Below, piece by piece: positions 51,363 to 62,235 of a DNA stretch of 64,000 nt; position 1 is the first letter of the stretch; every line of letters begins with the position of its first letter. Made by a program: the position numbers and the translations under genes. The notes beneath the pieces are model-generated. The model did not search any database. It had not been told where the DNA came from and worked only from the letters and a program-made list of their open reading frames with translations. Origin of the DNA: Oscheius sp. JU75 (Eukaryota; Nematoda; Chromadorea; Rhabditida; Rhabditidae); assembly GCA_037178855.1 (NCBI GenBank), contig JASJZC010000002.1:4836001-4900000 (forward strand), given 5' to 3'.

Positions 51363-51776
51363 ATGACGCTGGTACGCGCGGCTGTACCGACCACGCTGGC
51401 CATTTCGAGAAGAGCCGGCTCTAGCCATGCTGCCGACCTGAACAAGTGGAAGACGATCAATCGTCTGGCCAGCGAGGGCAAATGGGACAACATCAACAAT
51501 TGCCCAAAGATGTTCCTTTTCGGACAAGCCAAGAAGGAGACTTATGCCGCTTTCAACGCAATCAACCACAAGTCGGACTTCTTCTCGCAGAGCCCCTATG
51601 GCCCCTATCTGAAGGTTTATCTTATTTTTTCATTAATCGAGATTATTTTTCAGGTAGTCTGGCGTCTTGCCCTGCTATTCGGAATCATCAAGGCCGGAGT
51701 CATCGTCTATGAGGCTGTAGTGCCGGAGGAGAAGCGCCTTCACTACAAATATCGCCATCAGGCGGCACACCACTAA
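51363..51776 (+). CDS. Small single-pass, mitochondrial-type protein, possibly a complex I accessory subunit
   Basis: Exons 51363-51614 and 51654-51776, 124 residues. An Arg-containing, Ser/Ala-rich N-terminus (TLVRAAVPTTLAISRRAGSS) suits a mitochondrial presequence. A hydrophilic part (LNKWKTINRLASEGKWDN) and one membrane helix (VVWRLALLFGIIKAGVIVYEAV) follow, then a basic tail ending HQAAHH. Length, single helix and His-ending tail recall NDUFB3-type subunits, but identity is not clear enough to name it. Acceptor-like TATTTATAG precedes the ATG by three bases. Confidence 0.6.
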   Translation: MTLVRAAVPTTLAISRRAGSSHAADLNKWKTINRLASEGKWDNINNCPKMFLFGQAKKETYAAFNAINHKSDFFSQSPYGPYLKVYLIFSLIEIIFQVVWRLALLFGIIKAGVIVYEAVVPEEKRLHYKYRHQAAHH

Positions 51777-52145
51777 TAGATAGAACATTGTGTAGAAAGA
51801 AACGAATTACGAATAAAGATTTCTTCTATTTTTCCTCGTCTCTTCTGCTATTATCAGTTTTCAAATTCAGCGGTCGAGATGGGTCCTGCCACGAAATGCT
51901 ACCCTTGACGTGGAATTGGACTGCAGTACATACCTTATCATTTTGTGAGCTCTGTCTCTTGGTCAATCTGCTTATACTTTTGTGTTTTTGCAATCCAGAA
52001 TGGCGTAAAACGTTCGTGAACACAAAAAGTGCAGGAGCACATTAAAAAGACCATTCCTATTGCAAAACTACTCTTTGATGCGGTTTCTCTATTCTCTTTT
52101 AAAAGTTTTCCCATTTTTTTTAAAGAGCAAGTTTTTTTTTCAGCA

Positions 52146-53647
52146 ATGCGCCTGCTCATTCTGCTTGCGGTCGTCGCCTGTGTTGCAGCCGACCGTGTCC
52201 TTGTCCTCCACGACAACGACAAGATCAAGCAGACACATTCCATTTTCTTCAAGTCGCTTGAAGGTTTGTCCTCCCACATTTCCATAAACCTAGCATGTTC
52301 AGAGCGCGGACATACCCTCACATATAAGTCTGCCGTCGATTCCACTGTTCAACTTATTCAATTCGACGAACTTAGCTACGAACATCTTATTCTCTTCGCT
52401 CCATCCGTTGAAGGTTACCCACTTTCTCTTTCTGGATAATTCTTGAATTAAGATTTTGGTGGAATTAACAATGCTGAGATCAACCAATTCGTCGACCTCG
52501 GAGGAAATGTTCTCGTAGCTGCCGGCTCGAACATCGGAGAAGCTATTCGCCAGCTGGCCTTGGATAATGGATTCGAATTTGACGAAGCCGGCACAAATCT
52601 GATCGACCACCACAATTTCGATGCTCGTCTCGATGATGGAACGCACACCACCCTTGTTGCTGACAAGAGTCAGCTCATCAACGCCAAAATCGTCATCGGA
52701 GAGATTGCTAATCCCGTACTCTTCAAGGTTCGTTTCACTTCTTGATTCAATACTAATCCATTTTCTAGGGTGTGGCTCTGATGGCCGATTCGAAGAACCT
52801 TCTCCGGCTCGACATCCTCCGTGCCCAGTCGACTGCTTACTCCTTCAGCACACAAAATCCTATCGATCAGTATCCGGCCGTCGTCGGCAAGCAGGCTCTA
52901 ATGATCGGTGCTCTCCAGGCCCGCAACAATGCCCGTGTTGTCTTCTGCGGGTCTCTCGACCTGTTCTCCGATGCTTTCATCAACGCCGAGGTCACCAAAG
53001 CCGGTCTCACGGAAAAGTGAGCTCATCTTCCTTCGAAAAAATTTGCGATTTCAGACCAACTACCTCTGGAAACAAGGCCCTCATCACGGAGCTATCCAAG
53101 TGGGTCTTGAAGGAGAAAGGAGTCCTCCGTACCAAGAGCGTCACTCATCATTTGGCCGGCCAGAATATCGTTCCCAAGGAGTACACTATTATGGAGGAAG
53201 TCGAATATGCCATCGGAATCGAGGAGCTCAAGGAAGGAAAATGGGTCGCTTTTACCGGTAAAGACGTTCAACTCGAGTTCATTCGCGTCGATCCTTTCGT
53301 CCGTACTACTCTCAAACCCAAGGTATATCTTTTTCTATCTTCCAAGAAATCAAACTCTTCAGAATGGAGTTCTCTCCGCAAAATTCAAGCTGCCTGACGT
53401 CATCGGTGTCTACAAGTTCTCTGTGGATTACAGACGGGTCGGATACACACATCTGCACGAGGTTCGAGCAGTACCGGTCCGTCCTCTGTGGCACAATCAG
53501 TACGAGCGCTTCATCGTGGCAGCCTATCCATACTATGCCTCGTCTCTCTCTATGATGATCGGCGTCGTCCTTTTCTCGTTCGTCTTCCTTCATTTCAAGG
53601 AGCCCGAGAAGGTCGTCGAGTCCGTGAAAGAGAGGAGGGACAAGTAA
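52146..53647 (+). CDS. DDOST: OST48 (DDOST), oligosaccharyltransferase 48-kDa subunit
   Basis: ER-membrane subunit of the complex that N-glycosylates nascent proteins. It starts with a signal peptide ([17 protein letters not shown]) and runs straight into the OST48 domain ([26 protein letters not shown]). Other conserved parts are [46 protein letters not shown] and [25 protein letters not shown]. One C-terminal helix ([19 protein letters not shown]) and a short basic cytoplasmic tail ending KERRDK follow. Five introns, about 426 residues, normal length. Acceptor TTTTCAG stands two bases before the ATG. Confidence 0.97.
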
Positions 53648-54293
53648 TATGTATCATTTCTGAACGCATTTTGTAGGTAATTGTCTTATTTATTTCTCTG
53701 TTCATTTCTATTGGGTATTGTTGTTAATGAATTTATTAACTGGTCGTGATGCGAACTGTATATCTTCGCCAGCTGGGCATTTGCTTACCCCCTCGAATAT
53801 CGCTAGTTTCTATTAGAAAAAGCCCCAATCGCTACGACGTGAATCACTCAGAACCTTTTGAGACCTAGCCTTTTACGTAAGACATTTTCAGCCCAGAAAA
53901 CTTCGGTTTTTCAATACCTATATGTTTTATTCGACTGACATGTTCCTTTAAAACAGAATGTTTGGGTAAGTAGTATCCTGATCAGAGAACGCCTTGCGTG
54001 AGTGCATATTGCACAACAGTCGGAAATCGCAGCCTCTTTCTTCGCTCACGGCCAGCACCAGGGAGAGAAATGCCATGTTCCATCGTTTTTTACGATCATC
54101 TTTTTCTATTTCTATTTCCTTGTTCCGAATCAGTTCAATTAATCGAGCTTACCCTTATACACATTCTTCACTATCTTTATATAATCGTTCCCCGTGTTTT
54201 GTTGCCAAATCTGCATCCACTGACCCAAATTGTTACGATTTAGACTTTACCTTGCGACAGTGTTGATACTCATCTCTTATAGTTTACAGCAAG
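53648..54293. other. Spacer between OST48 and ASCC3
   Basis: 645 bp; contains the OST48 3' end and an acceptor (TTTACAG) four bases before the ASCC3 ATG. No gene recognised. Confidence 0.5.
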
Positions 54294-57200
54294 ATGAACG
54301 CATTCAATCGTTGGAAAGAAGATCTCGACGCGTTGAAGTTGGACGAACCGCCGCCAGCAGCGAAAAGATCTTTGATGCCCAAAAAGACCAGTCTTTTACC
54401 AAATCATCCCAAAGTTCGAGCTGCCGCTGCTCAAACTAAGTCCGATGAGCCATTCGATTCTCCGTACGACAAGTACTTCCTTGTTTTAGAGATTCCAATT
54501 TATGAATTCAGATTTGTTTCCAACCTTAATGCGGCCCTCGCTGGCCAGACTCGTCGAAAAAAGGCAGAAGTGCACTACACGTTAAACATTATCGAAGATG
54601 TCGTACGAGTATTCAGTAAATCTTTGATTTATCTGAGAAACTTCGGTGTTTCAGATGAAGAACGGGTTAGGTATCGAGTACTGATGGCTTTCAATATCCT
54701 GAAAAATTATCACGGCTCGCTGAATGCGAAAGAGAAGGAAGAAGCCAAGGCCGGACTCTTTTCGGAAGAGCAGCAGTTCAACGAGGAGGGACTCGAGATT
54801 GTCGCACAATGTGAACTTTTTCTGTTTTTTTTAATAAACTTCCAATCCTTAGACATCGCCCAGATCAGAAATATCGTCGGAATGAAGCTGCTTCACGAAG
54901 CCATTGCTCTGGCCTGGATCGAAGTCAAGGGCAAACCGGATAGCGTTCCAGATTTGCTTTTCGTCGGCAACACCGACGGAGAAGATCCCCCAGAGATCGA
55001 CGTTCCTGAAGATTGCTTGGAGATGATGCGCGTTTTGGCCGATTCGCTCAACATGTCTTTGTCTGAACTGACAAACAATCTTCTTCCCACTGAAATGTTA
55101 GCCTTTTTTTGCCTATCCTGGATATTTTGGAATATTTAGCAAGACGGCTCCTAATGAGATAGAGTGGCATGATGGTGAAGACGAGCTTCATTACATGGCA
55201 AACGCTTCCACATCCACAGCTGTCCACAATGACTTTTCCGTTTTCCAGGTGTGCTTTCTTACACATTAAGCACAAAACCCATTGCAGGAAACTCCTTCCT
55301 CCTCGCAAAATGACATCTCTGTGGCATTGGTCGTCGCGACTCTCGAATCTCTCTTCCCCGAAAATCATGCGGCCATTGTCAAGCATCTCTTCGAGCTGCT
55401 GAAGACCAACAAACAGAACGATGAAATACAAGGAGATGTAGGCTATCTTGTTTTATCAAAACGGTAAAATTCTGTTTCAGATTATAGATCTACTCGGCTA
55501 CGATCAATTCGACTTTGTCGGCCAAATTTTAGAAGTTCGTTTCGACCTCAATCGCGAGATGGAGGAGGCCAAAGTAGCCGCCAAGTCTTCGAACAAGCCA
55601 TCGATGCCAGCCCGAAACGAAGGAGCCATCTACTGTCAGCAGGTCACGGTGCAGTCCAAAACTCAAGCAGATATGACACGGCAGATGCGAAAGGAGCAGA
55701 AGAGGATGCAGAAGGAGATGAGTAGGATTCAGAATGCGTTCGGCGAGGACGAACAGCTGGAACTGGAGCTGGCTCAGAGAGATGCCCAAAGACAGCGGTT
55801 GGCCATATTTTGATGGATGTTCACACAATTTTAGACAACTCGAGATTGACCAGCTCCGATGGACACCGACCATTACTGCCGGTCCGGCCAGAACCGAGCT
55901 CTATCCTTTTGTCTTCGATGCCCGAATACAAGCACAGCAGACGTCGATCAATTTGATGGGAATGAAAGTAGCCAGTCTTTTATTAACGTCCCAGAACAAG
56001 AACTTCAGTATGCTCTTCCGGAAGGCTCTGAGCGTGAGAATAACCGCTATTTCGAGTCGGTCGAAGTCCCTCCTCCGAGCCAGCAGTCGATTCAGGATGT
56101 GAAACATGTTTATATCAAAGACATGGACGAGGTATTGATTCTATTGTTCTTTTCAAAAGAAATGTCTAGATTGGCCAACTGGGATTCAAGGGATTCGAGA
56201 AACTGAATACAATCCAGTCGATCGTCTTCGAGGAAGCCTACAAGACCAAGGACAATCTGCTCATCTGCGCTCCGACCGGAGCCGGAAAGACGAACATTGC
56301 CATGCTGGCCATCCTGAATACCATTCACGAGCACACGAAACCGACCGGCGAGATAGCCAAAGACGATTTTAAGGTTCAATCCTAACAGGTTTGCTCTAAA
56401 ATATGTCGGTTCAGATAATCTACATTGCTCCGATGAAGGCCTTGGCTACGGAAATGACCGACAGTTTCGGGAAAAGACTGGCTCCACTCGGTCTGAAAGT
56501 TCGAGAATTGACTGGAGATACCCAGTTGTCGAAGAAGGAGGTCTCCGAGACACAGATGCTCGTGCTCACTCCGGAAAAGTGGGATGTTGTTACGAGGAAA
56601 GGAGCAGCTGACAATTCTCTCACATCGCTTGTTCGTCTGCTCATCATCGACGAGGTTCATCTGCTTCATGACGACCGTGGTCCTGTCATTGAGACCATTG
56701 TGGCCAGGACCCTCAGACAGGTCGAGATGTCCCAGTCGAGCATCAGAATCGTCGGTCTTTCGGCCACTCTGCCCAACTATCTCGACGTGGCCGAATTTCT
56801 TCGCGTCAATCCCTACCGCGGACTCTTCTTCTTTGACGGACGATTCCGTCCCGTTCCTCTTACTCAAAAGTATTCTGACCTCTTTATAATTCTCAGATCC
56901 AATACAGATTCATTGGAGTGAAGAAGATTGGCGGTATTCGCGAGGTCCAAACCACGATGGATGAAGTCTGTTATGATGAGGTTTTGAGCTACGTCAAGCG
57001 AGGTCACCAGGTTCTCGTCTTTGTTCATGCCAGAAGTGCCACAGCCCGATGTGCTCAGGCCTTCAGAGAACGAGCAGCTCAACTCGGACATTTGGACTAT
57101 TTTCTCCCTTCCGATCGAAGTAGTCGTGCATACAGTATGTCCGAGAAACAGGTAGTCATTGAAGTTGCTGAGTAACTTTCTTGATTCAGTGTCAATCGTC

Positions 57201-60200
57201 GAGAAACGCCCAGATTTTCGAGTTCTTCCGCTTCGGATACGGAGTTCATCATGCCGGACTCCAGAGATCTGATCGTCTCTTAATGGAGAAGACTTTCAGT
57301 GCCGGACACATCTCCGTCCTCTTCTGTACAGCCACTCTCGCCTGGGGAGTCAATCTTCCCGCTCATGCTGTTGTGATTAGGGTATTACCTTATTTTGGTA
57401 GCTTATTAAAGACGAGCTTTAGGGAACGGACGTGTTCGACGCCGAAAAAGGCCAGTTCTCGGATCTCGGAGTGTTGGACGTGCAGCAGATTTTCGGACGA
57501 GCCGGAAGACCTCAGTTCGAGAACGAGGGGCATGGTATTATCATCACGAATCACGACAAACTCGGAAAATATCTGGCCATGTTGAATAGACAAGCACCGA
57601 TCGAGAGTCAGTTCTTCAAGCGTCTCAACGACAATCTCAACGCCGAAATTTCCCTGGGAACCGTTTCCACAATCGACGAGGCTGTCGAATGGCTGACCTA
57701 CACCTACTACTATACCAGGGCGTTGAAGAATCCAATGGTCTATGGCTTCCCACATAAGATTCTCGACGTTCTTAACATGGATATGAGAGGTGCCTTCGTG
57801 CGTGAGCATTTCCGCAAACTTATCGAGGACACGGCCCTGAAACTCGATCAGAATGAGATGATTCGCTATGATGCTAAGTTGGTCTTAGTTTAGTTCGATT
57901 AATAAGGAAAAATTTTCAGAAACGGCTTCCTCCACGCGACGGATCTCGGTCGAATCGCCTCGAACTTCTACATCAAATTCGAGACAATCGAGCAGTTGAA
58001 AGACACTGGTGTTCCTGTCAAGCTCACCCCATTGATGCCGGACGATATGGTTCTTGGTCTCATCGCTTCCGCAACTGAATTCTCACAGCTTAAGGTTTTT
58101 TACCGTTTTAGTTTAAACAAAAACACTTCAGGTACGAGAAGAAGAGTCGATCGACCTCGAAGAACTTCGCAATTTTGGCTGTATGCTCGACATCCGTGGC
58201 GGCGGATTGGCGTCTATTGCCGGTAAAGTCAATGTTCTCTTACAGGTAATACTTAATGTCTTTTTTCGGCAAGAAAAAAAACCATTGTAGTGCCTTATTT
58301 CTCGCAGCTTCATCCGCAGTTTTGCCTTGGCTTCGGAAGCAATGTACGTCGAGCAGAATGCCAGCCGTCTCTGTCGTGCCTACTTCGAAATCGTGCTTCG
58401 GAAAGGTTGGAGCGAGGCGACGAATGCCTTCTTGGCCATGTCCAAGTGCATCGAGAAGAAGATCTGGCCGAATCAGAGCAGTCTACGTCAGGTGTCCGAA
58501 TTTGTTCGAATGGACTGGATCGAGAAGATTGAGAGAAGGGGACTTAGCGAGGCTCAACTGCTCGATCTGGATTCGAAGGAGATTGGTTATATGTTCAGCT
58601 GTGATGGAGACAAAGTCTACGAGGCTCTCCGGATGATTCCACGGCTGCAGGCAGAAGCGACTCTGAAGCCTATTACATAGTTGGAATTCCATTTTTCTCT
58701 TGTTAAGTTCAAATTATAGCACCATTGTCCAAGTAGACGCGACGGTCTACCCGTGCTGGAAATGGAATGACCGTCTCCTTGGAAAGACTGGCGCCCAGTC
58801 GTTCTGGCTCTTCCTGGAAAATGCCAAGGAGAGTCAGATTATTTATCAGGAGCGTATCTCTTTCAACAAGGTCAAGGTAATTCTTTTATTAAATTGTTTT
58901 TAAAAAAAATGTATTCAGGTGATCAAGGGAGAGCCGCAGCATCTGATCTTCACAATTCCGATCAGGGACCATCAACTTACCGACCAGTTTCAGCTCCGTC
59001 TGGCCAGCGATTACTTTCTCTCCGACGACACGGTTGTCCCTCTTTCCATGCACAACTGTATCCTGCCCAAGTCTTGCAAAGCTCATACTGGTGTGTTTGT
59101 CTGCACTTCAAATAGTCTCTTCAGACCTCCTTCCACTCATTCCGCTGCCAATCACAACGCTGAAGAATGAACTATTCGAGTCCATTTACTCCTTCAGTCA
59201 CTTCAACCCCATTCAGACACAGGTTTGTTCACATTTAACCAAGAAAAGTGATTCTGAAGGTCTTTCACTGCCTGTACAAGACGGATACGAACGCTCTAAT
59301 TGGTGCTCCGACTGGATCAGGAAAGACGTGCTGCGCGGAGTTGAGCATGTTCCGTCTCCTCCAGGATCATCCGGGCAAGAAGGTCGTCTATATCGCTCCG
59401 CTGAAGGCGCTTGTCCGGGAACGTGTCGACGACTGGAAGAAGAAATTCGAGGCCAAGATGGGCTATCGAGTCATCGAAGTATCTGGAGATTACACACCCG
59501 AAGTCGCAGTGCTGGAAGAGTCGCCAATTCTGATCACGACGCCCGAAAAGTGGGATGGAATTACGCGAAGCTGGGCCACGAGAGAATACGTTCGACAGGT
59601 CGGACTGATCGTTATCGACGAGATTCATCTGCTCGGAGTCGATCGAGGTGCCGTTTTAGAAGCCATCGTCACAAGGTTTTGTGCTTTTTAGGCTGTTCAC
59701 AATTCCTTTTTAGGTTGAAAATGATCACGCGCCGATCCGCGATTCGCGAATCAGCAGCTCGAGTGATTGGTCTTTCGACGGCTCTGGCCAATGCGGGAGA
59801 CGTGGCTGAATGGCTAAACGTTCAGGATGACGGTCTTTTCAACTTCCGACCAGCTGTCCGACCAGTTCCAATCAACGTCCATATTCAAGGCTTCCCCGGT
59901 CAGCATTACTGTCCTCGAATGGCCTTGATGAACAAGCCAGCTTTCCGAGGTATTTTTCGTCATTCCCCTTGACAAAATGAGCTTTAGCCATTCTTACTTA
60001 TTCCCCGGAGAAGCCCGTGCTGGTCTTTGTAGCCTCTCGTCGACAGACTCGTCTCACAGCCATGGCCTTCGTCTCACATCTCGTCTCCCAATCTAATCCT
60101 CGTCAATGGCTGCACATGGACATAAACGAACTGGAGGACATCATGCAGGTCATAAGTGACGAGAATCTGAAACTGACTCTTCCCTTCGGCATTGGAATGC

Positions 60201-62061
60201 ATCATGCCGGCTTGTCCGCGAACGAGAGAGCCATTGTGGAGAATCTATACACGGACAAAAAGATCCAGGTTCTGATCGCGACGGCTACTCTCGCCTGGGG
60301 AATCAATATGCCAGCTCATTTGGTCATCGTCAAAGGGACCGAGTACTTTGATGGGAAAACCTGCAAATACGTCGACTTTCCTGTTACCGGTACTTTTTTT
60401 TGCTCTTATTCTAAATTTTAATCAAATTAGATGTGCTGCAAATGATGGGACGAGCCGGTCGTCCACAGTACGATACCTCGGCCGTGGCCGTCATCTATGT
60501 GCAGGATACGAAGAAGAACTTCTACAAAAAGTTCCTTTACGAGCCGTTCCCTGTCGAATCAAGTCTTCTCCCAGTGCTCGCGAATCATGTGAATGCCGAA
60601 ATCAATGCGGGAATGATCAGCAGCAAGCAGGGAGTAATGGAGTATCTGGCCGGAACCTATTTCTATCGAAGACTCTTCGCCAATCCAAAGTAATTTCCCT
60701 TTTTTCCTGCTAAAACATTTCGAAATCTAGTTTCTACGGACTGGAAGATCCATCGGAGGAGGCGATGATTTCCTTCCTAGTGAATGTTGTAGACAAGGTC
60801 GTCGAAGAGCTCTTGACCTCCAGTTGTATCGTGATCGACGAGGAAAACGGAACGATTCATTCGTCGCCGTTCGGTCGTCTCGCAGCCATATACTACCTTC
60901 GTCACGAGACCATCCGCTTTCTCCTAGAAAATCTTTCGGAGAAGAACAGCGTCGAGGATCTTCTTCGCATTCTTTCAGTAAGATTGTGTATTTTTTATTT
61001 GATTTAATAATATTTCAGCACGTGCCGGAGTACGCTGAGGTTCCAGTGCGACACAATGAAGACGTGACAAACACACAGCTGCAGCGTCGTCTCCGAATCA
61101 AATTCCCGACCAATGTCATGGATTCGTCGCACACGAAGGCCCATCTTCTATTCCAGGCACACTTCTCACGAGCCGAGATACCGACCGACTACCGAACCGA
61201 TCAGAAGAGTGTCCTCGATCAGTGCATCCGTATCATCCAGGTACTTCCTTTCTGTGAAGGTTTGAAAATGAATGTTAGGCAATGCGCGACGTGAGTCTTC
61301 TGAATGGCTGGCTCTCGACTGCCCTTCAAATCACGACTCTTCAACAGATGTGCTATACTGGACGCTGGTACGACGATCATCCCCTCCTCGTCCTGCCGCA
61401 TCTGAAAGAACACGAGGCTGAAGCTTTCGGGTATTTTTTTTTCTTTTTGTAGCATTCAAATCTTCTTCAGAGAGACAGCCACTGTTCCTTGGCTGCAGGA
61501 CAAGCTGAAGATAGAAAGAGCTTCCAATCAAAGAGACGTCGAGAGAAATACGAAGAAATTCTTCGAGGCAGAGACTGTTCTTAACGAAAGAGAAATTCAC
61601 GAGGTTTTTTATATTACTCTCGCATTAATTTCTCGAGAGAATTATAGATTTCAAGAACGCTGTGCGCCTGGCCTATTCTCAATATTCTCCACATCAAATT
61701 CACCCGCAATAATCGCGAGATAACCGCTCCACCCGGTCTTCCCGTTCGTCTCGAAAAACACGCTCTGTACCGTCTGAAGATCGATCTCGAGACACTGGGA
61801 TTCAATCGAGCCGAAACAAAGGCTCTGCTGCCTAAATGGACGAAGGAAAAGACGGCCGGATGGATGATTACCGTGGGAGAGAAGAGCAGCGATCAGCTGA
61901 TTGCCGTCTCTCACGTCTCTGCTGTGACTGGACATCGAACTGCGCGAGTCGATCTGAATACTCCCGATAAAAGCGGTCCGTGCTCGCTGACCATCTTCGT
62001 TCATTCCGATTGCTATCTCGGAATCGATCAAGAGTACACCGTCCTGCTGGATTTGTACTAA
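54294..62061 (+). CDS. ASCC3: ASCC3, dual-cassette Ski2-like helicase of the ASC-1 complex
   Basis: 3'-5' helicase with roles in alkylation repair and in splitting collided ribosomes. Roughly 2,200 residues in more than 20 exons, near the human length. After a helical N-terminus, cassette 1 has APTGAGKT (56269-56292) and a DEVH box (56649-56660), then [33 protein letters not shown] and FGRAGRPQ, with the first Sec63 domain after it. Cassette 2 has GAPTGSGKT (about 59302), DEIH (59617-59628), [20 protein letters not shown] and [10 protein letters not shown], then a second Sec63 domain to the stop at 62061. Distinguished from the paralogue Brr2 by [12 protein letters not shown] with DEIH and by the N-terminus. 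Converges on DNA ligase III 175 bp away. Confidence 0.96.
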
Positions 62062-62235
62062 TTTGTTAGGTTTTTATTGTTTTCTTAGCGTTTTAACCAC
62101 TCCAATCTTTGCTTCTTATCCAACCAGTGTAATACAGCTGTGATTGTCCCCCCTCGGGTTCTAGACGTTATAAAATTTTACACATTCAAGATCGAATAGT
62201 TTATGTAAAGTTAAAATAATAGATATGAGGTAAAT

